In this document: in pieces, positions 15,467 to 23,499 of the stretch
Numbering within the stretch: the stretch's first letter is position 1
How the letters are laid out: each line of letters starts with the position of its first letter
Source: CADEED01 sp035995425
Lineage (GTDB): Bacteria > Pseudomonadota > Gammaproteobacteria > Steroidobacterales > Steroidobacteraceae
Length of the DNA stretch: 64,000 nt
Assembly (NCBI GenBank): GCA_035995425.1
Contig: DASYKM010000089.1
Location: 1-64,000, forward strand
Direction of reading: 5' to 3'
Translations under genes and position numbers: made by a program
Notes under the pieces: model-generated
Databases searched by the model: none
Seen by the model: only the letters and a program-made list of their open reading frames with translations
Told to the model about the DNA's origin: nothing

Positions 15467-15800
15467 TGGGGATCGCTGCGGCCTGCGCCTAAGGAAGTAT
15501 GCCTTGTTTTTGCAGTTCCCTTGGCTGGTACGCGAGATTACATGGAACTACTTGCGGCGCTATGGGCGCTGAGCGCATTTGTTTCTTCTTAGTGCCGGGA
15601 GTAGGTTTGCGCCGAAAATGCGGCTAAACCGACTCTTCAACTCTCTCTAATGTTGGAACAGAGTTCGACACACAACTGGAACTCCGCGGGTCACCGTCTT
15701 GAACAGCACATACTTCGGGTTGTTAGCCGAATTCGGCGAGGCCAACATTCCGCTTGAGCGTGTGGCGCCGAAATACTTCGGTCTCAGCTGCGCTGAAGCC
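15467..15800. other. Gene-free stretch between nuclease-like gene and direct repeat B
   Basis: No convincing gene on either strand. Short open frames lack ribosome-binding sites and overlap repeats. Toward the end, GTTAGCCGAATTCGGCGAGG and nearby ACTTCGG repeats give local dyads of unknown meaning. Confidence 0.5.
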
Positions 15801-15893
15801 CGGCGTCGGGCGCCGGCGAAGCAGTTGCCTTGTCGCGCATTCCGTCTGGGTGGGCAGAAATCGCCTTGGCTCGTCAGTGCCACAGATCTCGCT
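15801..15893 (+). repeat. Direct repeat B, overlapping the integrase 3' end
   Basis: Partner of 13981-14071. Bases 15874-15893 belong to the last codons of the integrase gene, and the remainder lies downstream of it. The pair brackets the PD-(D/E)XK-like gene at 14099-15466, suggesting that the gene entered together with, or between, two related integrase tails. Confidence 0.65.
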
Positions 15894-17064
15894 GAGCTGA
15901 TTGATGTTCGGCGCCAGAAGGCTGGTTAGCAGCGCGGGATGACTTACGTGCGTTAGCCCGCGGTTTCTTTGCTCGCGGCGCGGCGATTTCCCGCAGATTC
16001 TCTGGCTTGAGGTTCGTGTAGCGCTTGAGCTCGTTCCATGACTCATGCAGCGTGAATTGGGCGACCTCATGGATCTGGTAGCCGCGTTCGAAAAGACGGC
16101 TGGTGGCCTCATGCCGCAGATCATGGAAACGCAAATCCTGAATTCCCAGCAGGTGGCAGGCTCGCGTGAACGCGGCGCCGACGCTCTTGGGGTCATAGGG
16201 AAAAATGCGCTCGCTCGTCTCGGGTTGTGCGGAGACGAGTGCCCACGCTTCGGGCGTGTACTTGAACCGCCGATGATTTCCATCCTTGCCAGTCGGATGC
16301 TTCGCGTCCCTGACCAGGCCCGTTCGATTGGGCTCATCGTTGTCGCGCCATTCGAGTCGGCAGATTTCCGCCTCCCTTCGCGCCGAAGCAATTGCGAATT
16401 CCATGACAGTGAGCATGGGAATCTCGGCGCGCCGATCTCGGCTCTTGAAATGTTCTCGAAGCTGCGTGAGTTCGTCGGCGGTCGGCCGCCGAGTGCGCTT
16501 CTTCGGTTTGCCGACCAAGCGCAACTCGCGACAGGCACTCCGTGCCTGCTGCACGATCTCTGGAGCTACAGGAAGCTCCTTGACGCTCTTGGCGGCTCGC
16601 AGGACGACGCCGACCCAGATCAGGTCGTTGATGACGGTCGCCGGCCCAGCGCCTTCCGCACGGCGCGACTGCACGTGCCGAATCAGGTCGGCGGACGTGA
16701 GGGTGTGCGCAATGGTCTTGCCGAGCGAGTGGCGCTCCAGGAATTCCAGATGAGTCTGTTTGCTCCGTTGCCAACGCGAAATCGTCTCGAACGTCTCGAT
16801 GTACCAGCGGATCAATTCCGCGAGCGTCGGCGTGCTGTGTTGCTTGCGGGTCAGCTCCGCCGGGTCCTCGAGCGCGACTTCGCGGTGTTTAGCCCAGCTC
16901 AGCGCCGCCGTGCGATGCGTAAAGGTTCGGCTCTCCTGATGCAGCACCGTCGTGCCGCGTCGGAGGCGAACAACCGCCGTGTAGCGCGTCGAACCGCTTG
17001 CCTGCTTCCGTGCTTTGATCGTGGGCATATTGGTTTTTGAGGGGACAAGAGGTCTGGAAACCAT
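15874..17064 (-). CDS. dusA-associated tyrosine recombinase (integrase)
   Basis: 396 residues. N-terminal SAM-like core-binding region at about 75-170, then a catalytic domain with the expected residues: Arg in ASARREAEICRLEW, the HDLRHEATSRLFERG box (HxxR), His in FTLHESWNELK and the nucleophile Tyr in KRYTNL. The C-terminus is a basic tail (RAKKPRANARKSSRAAN). The start at 17064 has AAGGAGACAAGA before it. Its position immediately upstream of dusA and divergent from it, with a duplicated dusA core on the far side of the element, identifies it as the enzyme that inserts into dusA. Catalytic residues are intact, so the element could still excise. Confidence 0.9.
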   Translation of the reverse strand: MVSRPLVPSKTNMPTIKARKQASGSTRYTAVVRLRRGTTVLHQESRTFTHRTAALSWAKHREVALEDPAELTRKQHSTPTLAELIRWYIETFETISRWQRSKQTHLEFLERHSLGKTIAHTLTSADLIRHVQSRRAEGAGPATVINDLIWVGVVLRAAKSVKELPVAPEIVQQARSACRELRLVGKPKKRTRRPTADELTQLREHFKSRDRRAEIPMLTVMEFAIASARREAEICRLEWRDNDEPNRTGLVRDAKHPTGKDGNHRRFKYTPEAWALVSAQPETSERIFPYDPKSVGAAFTRACHLLGIQDLRFHDLRHEATSRLFERGYQIHEVAQFTLHESWNELKRYTNLKPENLREIAAPRAKKPRANARKSSRAANQPSGAEHQSAQRDLWH

Positions 17065-17066
17065 TC

Positions 17067-17087
17067 TTGTCTCCTTTATGTCCCCTC
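17067..17087 (+). repeat. Right copy of the 21-base repeat near the element ends
   Basis: TTGTCTCCTTTATGTCCCCTC, 19 of 21 identical to 3089-3109. On the minus strand it contains AAAGGAGACAA, the integrase ribosome-binding site. Candidate integrase arm site, or simply the integrase leader duplicated at the left end. Confidence 0.4.
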
Positions 17088-17139
17088 AGCAACCAGTAAA
17101 CTCCCCGAAATCCGCAAGAATCCCGCAGAAACACCGCAA

Positions 17140-18228
17140 GTGGAAAACGCTACAAAACAAGGCATTTCCGTCGAGAAAACGAGCAAATCCCTCGACCGCC
17201 GCATCTCAGTCGCACCCATGATGGATTGGACGGACCGCCACTGCCGCTACTACCTACGCGGGTTCGCGCCCGACACTCTTCTATATACGGAGATGATCAC
17301 GACCGGCGCGGTGCTGCGCGGCGACCGCGCGCGCCTGCTGGCGTTCGACCCCGAAGAGCACCCGGTGGCATTGCAACTCGGAGGCAGCGACCCGAAGGAT
17401 CTGGCCGCCGCCGCCCGCATCGGCGCCGAGATGGGCTACGACGAAATAAACCTCAATTGCGGCTGCCCCAGCGATCGCGTGCACTCAGGCGCCTTTGGCG
17501 CCTGCCTCATGAAGAAGCCGGCGTTGGTGGCTGAGTGCGTCGCCGCGATGCGCGCGGCCGTGACGATTCCGGTGACCGTCAAGCTTCGCATCGGCGTGGT
17601 CGACGGCGCGGAGCTGGGAGGCCAGGGGCTGGCGCGCCGCGAGTCCGCGCGCGAGGCGGCAACCCGGTTCGGTGCCGACGAACATGCGGCGCTCGAGGAA
17701 TTCGTCGGTGGAATCGTGGCTGCCGGCTGCGACGCCATCATCGTGCACGCGCGCAAGGCGGTGCTCGGCGCCTGGTCGCCGCGCGACAACCGTGAGATTC
17801 CGCCGCTGCGCTACGACGTGGTACGCGAGCTGAAGGCACGCTTCGCGGCGGTGACCGTGATCCTCAACGGCGGCCTGCGTACGCCGGAGCAGGTAGTTAG
17901 TGAGCTGGCCTGGACCGATGGAGTGATGCTGGGCCGCGAGGCTTATCATCGCCCCATGCTGCTGGCAGAGTTGTCGGCGGCGCGCGGTGCAGTTCCCCCG
18001 CGCATGGCGCTGCTCGAGCGCATGACGCGTTATGCCAGGCGGGAGATGGCGCGTGGCGAACGGCTGAGCTGGATCACACGCCACATGCTCGGCCTGTATT
18101 CGGGACTGCCCGGCGCCAAGGAGTTCCGGCGGCAATTGTCCGAGGGGGCCCGCGATCCGAATGCGCCCGCCGAGCTGCTGCTCGCGGCGGGCGAAGCCTG
18201 CGAACGGCTCAGCGAAGACGCGCCCTGA
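17140..18228 (+). CDS. dusA: tRNA-dihydrouridine synthase A
   Basis: 362 residues. Flavoenzyme that reduces uridines 20/20a in the tRNA D-loop. Seen: RRISVAPMMDWTDRHCRYYL at the FMN site, LQLGGSDPKDLA, the catalytic cysteine in NLNCGCPSDRV, and IIVHARKAVLGAWSP typical of DusA. The first 20 or so residues (MENATKQGISVEKTSKSLD, GTG start) are supplied by the inserted element, because the 18-base core repeat lies at codons 27-32 and the displaced old 5' end remains at 2988-3047. The gene thus stays functional but is expressed from element DNA. The ribosome-binding site is poor. Confidence 0.95.
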   Translation: MENATKQGISVEKTSKSLDRRISVAPMMDWTDRHCRYYLRGFAPDTLLYTEMITTGAVLRGDRARLLAFDPEEHPVALQLGGSDPKDLAAAARIGAEMGYDEINLNCGCPSDRVHSGAFGACLMKKPALVAECVAAMRAAVTIPVTVKLRIGVVDGAELGGQGLARRESAREAATRFGADEHAALEEFVGGIVAAGCDAIIVHARKAVLGAWSPRDNREIPPLRYDVVRELKARFAAVTVILNGGLRTPEQVVSELAWTDGVMLGREAYHRPMLLAELSAARGAVPPRMALLERMTRYARREMARGERLSWITRHMLGLYSGLPGAKEFRRQLSEGARDPNAPAELLLAAGEACERLSEDAP

Positions 18229-18299
18229 GGGCCGCTGGTTTCGATGTTGGTGTCAATCCTGGGACTAAGCGCGCAGACTGCCGCGCAACCTACCCTGGA

Positions 18300-18617
18300 G
18301 TGAATGCATTGAAAGACCTGCTGCCGATGATCCCCGGTGAATTGATCTCGGAATACCGCACACGGCTCGCGCTCGAACAGGCTCAGGCGGACGACCGCCG
18401 TCGGGTGGAAATGTCGGAATTGACGGCAACCGCCAATACTCCAGGCGCCAGGATTCGTGCCTGGGAACGGACGCATGGTCTGAGTTTGCCGCGTGCCGCG
18501 ACGCATCCGGTGTTGAATTCCGTTGCCGCCGCGACGCGCCTGACACTGGAACAAGTGCATGCCGAACAGCGCCGGCGTCTGATGCCAGTGCCGGCGCCGT
18601 TACCCATAGCCATCTGA
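18300..18617 (+). CDS. Small hypothetical protein downstream of dusA
   Basis: 105 residues, GTG start with GGAG just upstream. Not recognised. Composition is charged and helical (LEQAQADDRRRVEMSELTAT and LEQVHAEQRRRLMPVPAPLP, an internal similarity of LEQ-x-H/Q-A with an arginine run). No signal peptide or membrane segment. It follows dusA by 71 bases and converges on the M28 peptidase gene. It may be real, but a spurious GC-rich frame is possible. Confidence 0.45.
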   Translation: MNALKDLLPMIPGELISEYRTRLALEQAQADDRRRVEMSELTATANTPGARIRAWERTHGLSLPRAATHPVLNSVAAATRLTLEQVHAEQRRRLMPVPAPLPIAI

Positions 18618-18645
18618 CGGCACGCTCCGCCCGCCACCGGCGGAT

Positions 18646-20073
18646 TCAGCGGCGCGGCGGCTTGGCCGTCGTGACGCGTTCCCACGACCCGGAATATTGC
18701 GCGCCGAGCCAGACGCTAATGGCGAACGCGGCGACCGACTGGCGCAATGCCTGTGGGTCGACCTGCGCCATGGTGTCGTTGGCGGTGTGGTGCACGTCGA
18801 AGTAGGCGGTGCCATCGAGGCCTGGCTCGATGATGGCCATGCCGAGCTTGCTCCATCCGTCCAGATCCGCGCCACCGTTGGCCGCATTGTCGCCACGCGC
18901 CAGCTTGAGAGGCGCGAGTGCGCGATAAATCTGGTCTACCACCGGCAACTGGGCGGGATTCACCCGACTAGATAGGCGCCAGACCGGCCCGGCGCCGAAG
19001 TCGGCTTCGAAACCCAGCACGTGGCGCTCGGCATCCGCCTGGTTGGCCGCGAGATAGGCCAGCGAGCCGGTGGTGCCGTATTCCTCGTTGGCGAACAACA
19101 CCACGCGGATCGTGCGCCGCGGTTTGACGTCGAGCTCTTTGATGAGCTTCGCCACGCCCATCATGATGGCAACGCCGGCGCCATCGTCGATCGCGCCGAC
19201 GCCCGGGTCCCAGGAATCCAGGTGTGCGCCAAGGATCACGATTTCATTTGCCAGATCCGTGCCAGGAATCTCGCCGACCACGTTCGCAGAGCGCACCTGC
19301 GGCAGATCGCGCGCGCTGCTGCGGATGCGCAGGCGCACGGGCTTGCCGCTTTCGAATTGTCGTACCAGCGCGTCGGCGTCAGGATTGGAAATTGCCAACG
19401 CCGGGATGCGCGGCACGTCCGGTGCGTAACGCAGTGCGCCGGTGTGCGGAAAGCGTGTGTTGCTGGTGCTGATCGAGCGGATGACCACGCCGCTCGCGCC
19501 CTGTGCCGCGGCGGCGGAGGGGCCGAGCGCGCGCACGGTCACGGCTTTGCCGTAACCCGAGCCATCTCGCGTGCGTTCCATTCGATTGCTGAAGTAGACG
19601 ATCTTGTCTTTCACCGCGCCGGCTGGGAGCGCGGCGAGTGCCTCGAGATCCTTCACCATTACGGCATCGGCCTCGATGCCCTCGGGTCCGGTGCCGACGC
19701 TGCCGCCCAACGCGAGCGTGGGCATCATCTGCGGAAATGGCGCAAGCACGGCGAACTCGGCTTCGCCGCGCACCCAATGAGGCACCATGGCCTCGACGGT
19801 ATGCACATTGGCGAAAGCCAGTCGCTGCATTTCGCGCAAGGCCCAGCCCACGGCCGCCTTGTCGCCCGGAGAACCAGCGGATCGCGGGCCAACCTCTGTG
19901 GTCAGCGATTCCACCAGTTGGTAGGCGGTCGCATCCGCATTGGCGCGTTCGCGCAGTGTCGCGGTCGCAGCGAGGTCCGAGCGAGTGAAGGCCTGGGTTT
20001 TGTCCGCCGCGGTCGCCGAACCGAAAAAAGCCAGTAGAAGACCCGCGAAAATCACGTAATCCTGTTCGCGCAT
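18646..20073 (-). CDS. Secreted M28-family zinc peptidase
   Basis: 475 residues with a signal peptide (AGLLLAFFGSATAA). Two-zinc aminopeptidase/carboxypeptidase of family M28. The ligands can be followed: His in ILGAHLDSWD, bridging Asp in IDDGAGVA, the catalytic pair in FANEEYG, Asp in GFEADFG and the last His in FDVHHTANDT. A PA-like insert precedes the catalytic core (residues about 120-260, with ALGPSAAAAQGASGVVIRS). Probably a periplasmic peptidase for amino-acid scavenging. It stands alone, convergent with the small gene at 18300. Confidence 0.88.
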   Translation of the reverse strand: MREQDYVIFAGLLLAFFGSATAADKTQAFTRSDLAATATLRERANADATAYQLVESLTTEVGPRSAGSPGDKAAVGWALREMQRLAFANVHTVEAMVPHWVRGEAEFAVLAPFPQMMPTLALGGSVGTGPEGIEADAVMVKDLEALAALPAGAVKDKIVYFSNRMERTRDGSGYGKAVTVRALGPSAAAAQGASGVVIRSISTSNTRFPHTGALRYAPDVPRIPALAISNPDADALVRQFESGKPVRLRIRSSARDLPQVRSANVVGEIPGTDLANEIVILGAHLDSWDPGVGAIDDGAGVAIMMGVAKLIKELDVKPRRTIRVVLFANEEYGTTGSLAYLAANQADAERHVLGFEADFGAGPVWRLSSRVNPAQLPVVDQIYRALAPLKLARGDNAANGGADLDGWSKLGMAIIEPGLDGTAYFDVHHTANDTMAQVDPQALRQSVAAFAISVWLGAQYSGSWERVTTAKPPRR

Positions 20074-20161
20074 GTGTCGCCTTTTGGTCTGGTCCTTAGG
20101 GAATGGGCTGCCATTCTAGGTCATATGTATATAATCGCCCGCGTTCATCCATTTGTTCCCT

Positions 20162-21067
20162 ATGGCCAAAGATATCGAACTTGCCATCGTGTTTGCCGAC
20201 GTCGTCGGCTCGACGCGGCTCTATGAGGAGCTCGGAGACCAGCGCGCACGCGAAGTGGTGGCGACCTGCATCGATATCATGCGTCAGGCCACCGAGGAAC
20301 ATCACGGCACGGTTATCAAGACCATGGGCGATGAAGTGATGTCGACGTTCGCGGTTGCGAACGACGCGCTGAATGCGGCCGCGAAGATGCAGAAGTCCAT
20401 CACCGGCAATCCTGAGCTCACCGCCGAAGGACATCACGTGGCGATCCGCATCGGATGTCACGCCGGGCCGGTGGTGGTGGAAAACCGGGACGTGTTCGGC
20501 TCGACGGTGCATACCGCCAATCGCATGACCAGCCAAGCCAAGGCCGGGCAAATCATCACCACCGAGGCCATGGTCGCATTGCTGTCGCCGGACTGGCAAT
20601 CGGCCGTGCGCCAGATCGACGTGGCGACGCTCAAGGGTCAGGGCGCCGAAGTCACGCTGTTCGAAGTGCTGTGGCAGACCGAAGACATCACCAGCATGTT
20701 GCCGTCGGTTGCTATCTCCGCCACCGAAGGCCGCCGCGCCATGCGCCTGCGGCTCACGTTCGATGGCGGCGAAGTCATGCTGACCGAGCAGCGTCCCAAT
20801 GTCGCCATCGGCCGTGCCGACGACAACGATCTCGTGATTCGCGGCAATCTCATTTCGCGGTTGCACGCCCGCATCGAAATCAATCGCAACAAATTCGTGC
20901 TGATCGACCAGAGCACCAACGGTACGTTCGTGCAGGCGGAGGGCGGCGAAGAGCTGTTCGTGCGCCGCGACAGCGTCCAGATCAAGGGCGAGGGGCTCAT
21001 CGGCCTCGGCCGCGTGCCCGAGCGCGACTCGCCGCTGACTATCCGCTTCTACTGCGAAGAAGCGTAG
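20162..21067 (+). CDS. Class III adenylate/guanylate cyclase with C-terminal FHA domain
   Basis: 301 residues. The cyclase homology domain spans about residues 5-165: FADVVGSTRLYEELGD with the first metal aspartate, then IKTMGDEVMSTF with the second, and VHTANRMTSQAKAGQIITT. From about residue 200 an FHA domain follows (VAIGRADDNDLVI, SRLHARIEI, STNGTFV), which binds phosphothreonine peptides. No membrane segment, so soluble; the output is probably cAMP controlled by a phosphorylated partner. The ATG at 20162 is preferred over TTG at 20153. A TATAAT box lies at 20130-20135. The order cyclase-then-FHA is uncommon but known. Confidence 0.85.
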   Translation: MAKDIELAIVFADVVGSTRLYEELGDQRAREVVATCIDIMRQATEEHHGTVIKTMGDEVMSTFAVANDALNAAAKMQKSITGNPELTAEGHHVAIRIGCHAGPVVVENRDVFGSTVHTANRMTSQAKAGQIITTEAMVALLSPDWQSAVRQIDVATLKGQGAEVTLFEVLWQTEDITSMLPSVAISATEGRRAMRLRLTFDGGEVMLTEQRPNVAIGRADDNDLVIRGNLISRLHARIEINRNKFVLIDQSTNGTFVQAEGGEELFVRRDSVQIKGEGLIGLGRVPERDSPLTIRFYCEEA

Positions 21068-21070
21068 GTC

Positions 21071-22864
21071 TCAGGCTGCCGGCAGCTGGCCCAGGCGCTG
21101 CTCGATCTCGCCGAGCTCCGCGGACATCTCCGCCGGAGCGTGCTCACCGAACTCATTCAGGTACTCGCGCATCTCCGCGACTTCCTTGCGCCATGCGGCC
21201 GGCTGCACCGCCAGCAATTCCTGCATCGTGGGTTCACTCACGTTCGCACCCTGCAGATTGAGGTCCGAGGGCTTCGGTAGATAGCCTATCGGCGAATCGC
21301 TCGCGCCCACTTCGCCGGCGCAACGCTTCAGGATCCATTCCATGACACGCAGGTTGTCGCCGAAGCCGGGCCAGAGGAACTTGCCGGCCGCATCACGACG
21401 GAACCAGTTGACGTGGAAAAGCCGGGGTGGGTTCTTCAGGCGCTTTCCGACCGTGAGCCAATGGCGCCAGTAGTCGCCGAAGTTGTAGCCGGCGAACGGT
21501 TTCATAGCCATGGGATCGCGGCGAACCACGCCCACCGCGCCCGTCGCCGCCGCGGTGGTCTCGGAAGCAACCGACGCGCCGACCACGACTCCGTGTTGCC
21601 AGCTGCGGGCTTCGTACACCAGCGGGGCGACTTCGCGGCGCCGGCCGCCAAAGACAATCGCCGAGATCGGCACGCCCATCGGATCTTCGCTTCGCGGCGA
21701 GTAGATAGGATTGTTCTTGGCGGAGACGGTGAAGCGCGAATTCGGATGCGCGGAAACGCCGCCGGTCGCAGCGTCGAAAGGCTTGCCTTGCCAGTCGAGC
21801 ACCGGCGTGTTCAGTTTGCGGCCTTCCCACCAGGGTTCGTTGTCCGCCGTCAGGGCAACGTTGGTGAACAACGTGTCGCGATGGATCATGTCGAAGGCAT
21901 TGCGATTCGTGGCGCGATTGGTGCCCGGCACCACGCCGAAGTAACCGGCTTCGGGATTGATGGCATACAAACGGCCGTCGGGGCCCGGGTGCAACCAGGC
22001 GATGTCATCACCCACGGTCCAGATCTTCCAGCCGGGCATGGAATCCGGGGGGATGAGCATGGCGAGGTTGGTCTTGCCGCAGGCCGAGGGAAAAGCCGCC
22101 GCGATGTAGTGCGTTTCGCCTCGTGGATTCTCGATGCCGACGATCAACATGTGCTCGGCCAGCCACCCCTCGTCACGCGCCTGCCAGCTGGCGATGCGCA
22201 GCGCATGGCATTTCTTGCCGAGCAAGGCATTCCCGCCGTATCCGGAGCCGAAGCTCTCGATCGCCAGTTCTTCCGGGAAATGCATGATGAAGCGGCGATT
22301 GGGGTCGAGCTCGCCGATGGAGTGCAGGCCTTTGACGAAGGTGCCTTCGCGCGCAATGCGCTCGAGCGCTGCCCGCCCCATGCGCGTCATGATCGACATG
22401 TTGATGACGACATAGGCGCTGTCGGTGATTTCCACGCCGCAGCGGGAGTAGGGCGAATCGATCGGGCCCATGCAGTACGGCACGACGTAGAGCGTGCGGC
22501 CCTTCATGCACCCCTTGAACAGGTCGCGCATCTTGGCGTGGGCTTCGGCCGGGGCCATCCAGTTGTTGTTAGGCCCGGCATCGTCACGATTCTTCGTGCA
22601 GATGAAGGTCAGGTGCTCGACCCGCGCCACGTCCGAGGGGTGCGAATAGGCGATATGACAGCCCGGAAAAGTCGTCTGGTTCAGCTGCTTGAGCTCGCCC
22701 GATTTCTCGAGCGTCTGCTTGAGGCGGGCGAGCTCGGCGGCCGAGCCGTCACACCAATGGATCTTGTCGGGAGCAGCGAGCTGGCGAACGGATTCGACCC
22801 AATCGGCGACCGCTGGAGAAAGTTCTGAGAGCTGCGTGAACGATTGGGGCGCTGTGGCCATCAC
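21071..22864 (-). CDS. pckG: Phosphoenolpyruvate carboxykinase (GTP)
   Basis: 597 residues, normal for the GTP-dependent family. Converts oxaloacetate plus GTP to phosphoenolpyruvate, the entry to gluconeogenesis. Seen: YVVPYCMGPIDSPYSRCGVE in the substrate region, the kinase P-loop FPSACGKTNLAM, GDDIAWLHPG of the metal/kinase-2 region, and NWFRRD near the nucleotide site. The start has two adjacent ATGs (22864 and 22861). It is a single gene, convergent with the cyclase-FHA gene three bases away. A GTP enzyme rather than the ATP type is consistent with several xanthomonad-like lineages. Confidence 0.95.
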   Translation of the reverse strand: MMATAPQSFTQLSELSPAVADWVESVRQLAAPDKIHWCDGSAAELARLKQTLEKSGELKQLNQTTFPGCHIAYSHPSDVARVEHLTFICTKNRDDAGPNNNWMAPAEAHAKMRDLFKGCMKGRTLYVVPYCMGPIDSPYSRCGVEITDSAYVVINMSIMTRMGRAALERIAREGTFVKGLHSIGELDPNRRFIMHFPEELAIESFGSGYGGNALLGKKCHALRIASWQARDEGWLAEHMLIVGIENPRGETHYIAAAFPSACGKTNLAMLIPPDSMPGWKIWTVGDDIAWLHPGPDGRLYAINPEAGYFGVVPGTNRATNRNAFDMIHRDTLFTNVALTADNEPWWEGRKLNTPVLDWQGKPFDAATGGVSAHPNSRFTVSAKNNPIYSPRSEDPMGVPISAIVFGGRRREVAPLVYEARSWQHGVVVGASVASETTAAATGAVGVVRRDPMAMKPFAGYNFGDYWRHWLTVGKRLKNPPRLFHVNWFRRDAAGKFLWPGFGDNLRVMEWILKRCAGEVGASDSPIGYLPKPSDLNLQGANVSEPTMQELLAVQPAAWRKEVAEMREYLNEFGEHAPAEMSAELGEIEQRLGQLPAA

Positions 22865-22992
22865 GGATCCTCAAATGTCTGCCTGTCCTGGCGAGACAAC
22901 GGAGTATAGCGGCGAAAAATGCCGCAGCTATCGCGACGTGATAGCGCTACCAGATCTTGTGAAACAGCTGGAAAATCGAAAACAAAAAGCCT

Positions 22993-23024
22993 AAAAAAAG
23001 CACGCCCCCAAAAGGCGGGCGTGC
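22993..23024 (-). terminator. Rho-independent terminator of the pha cluster
   Basis: Read on the minus strand: GCACGCCC (23024-23017), a nine-base loop, GGGCGTGC (23007-23000), then seven T residues (22999-22993). It lies 41 bases beyond the phasin stop. Confidence 0.85.
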
Positions 23025-23064
23025 CGATATTGCCGGGTCCCTCGGGAACCCGAGCGAGCGTCGG

Positions 23065-23424
23065 TCAGGCGGCTTTCGATGCCGATCGTTTGCGCGCGGC
23101 AGGCGACGTATGCGCGCTGCGCTTAGCGGGAGTGCGCTTGGCCAGCGTCGCGTACGTAGTGCGTGCCAGGGCAGAGACATCCTTGCCGGCGTCCGCCGCG
23201 AGGGATGCGTTCTCCTTCATGAACCGAACCGCGTGCCGGCGAGCGACTTTGTTGAGCTTGCGACCGGCAACGGTCAACGTGGCCAATGATCCTTTGATTG
23301 CGTCAATGCGCTTGGCAGCCACTCGGGCACCGGCGCGAGCATTTGCAGCGGCCGCGGAGGCGAGGGCGGCGGCGCGCGCGCGCAGATCCACGGTGGTCTC
23401 GAACATTTTTTCCTGGAAATTCAT
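23065..23424 (-). CDS. Phasin-like PHA granule protein
   Basis: 119 residues. The N-terminal two-thirds is an alanine-rich amphipathic helix (LRARAAALASAAAANARAGA) and the tail is basic and Ala/Pro/Lys/Arg-rich (LAKRTPAKRSAHTSPAARKR), the histone-like character of PhaF/PhaI phasins. It would coat polyhydroxyalkanoate granules. The ATG at 23424 with AGGAG upstream is preferred to an upstream in-frame start at 23451. It is the last gene of the phaC-phaZ-phasin order on the minus strand, 75 bases after phaZ, and is followed by a strong terminator. Family assignment rests mainly on composition and context. Confidence 0.65.
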   Translation of the reverse strand: MNFQEKMFETTVDLRARAAALASAAAANARAGARVAAKRIDAIKGSLATLTVAGRKLNKVARRHAVRFMKENASLAADAGKDVSALARTTYATLAKRTPAKRSAHTSPAARKRSASKAA

Positions 23425-23499
23425 GGCGGCTCCTGTGCTGCGTCGCAGCAATGTTGCGATGCATCATACGGACGGAGCGCGTGATGTCAAGGGGAGTGG

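Larger units (their letters stand above)
3021..17235. mobile_element. Integrative and mobilizable element inserted in dusA
   Basis: Bounded by an 18-base direct repeat, ATGATGGATTGGACGGAC, at 3021-3038 and 17218-17235. A tyrosine recombinase gene is next to the right end, and the right end restores a full dusA reading frame with a new 5' end. Mobilization genes (9855-11397) and an oriT-like site are present, but no type IV secretion genes, which fits a mobilizable rather than self-transmissible element. dusA is an established insertion site for a specific integrase family. Cargo is mostly defence-like or unknown. Exact crossover bases cannot be set within the 18-base repeat. Confidence 0.8.

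Noticed and set aside
15720..15745. Additional attC site at GTTAGCCGAATTCGGCGAGGCC
   Set aside because: One core resembles GTTRRRY, but no partner core or adjacent cassette gene fits; the inverted repeat is short and local.
19021..20037. 338-codon plus-strand frame
   Set aside because: Entirely opposite the M28 peptidase gene, whose zinc ligands are intact; no family features in the translation.
21413..22828. 471-codon plus-strand frame
   Set aside because: Antisense to pckG, with no recognisable motif.
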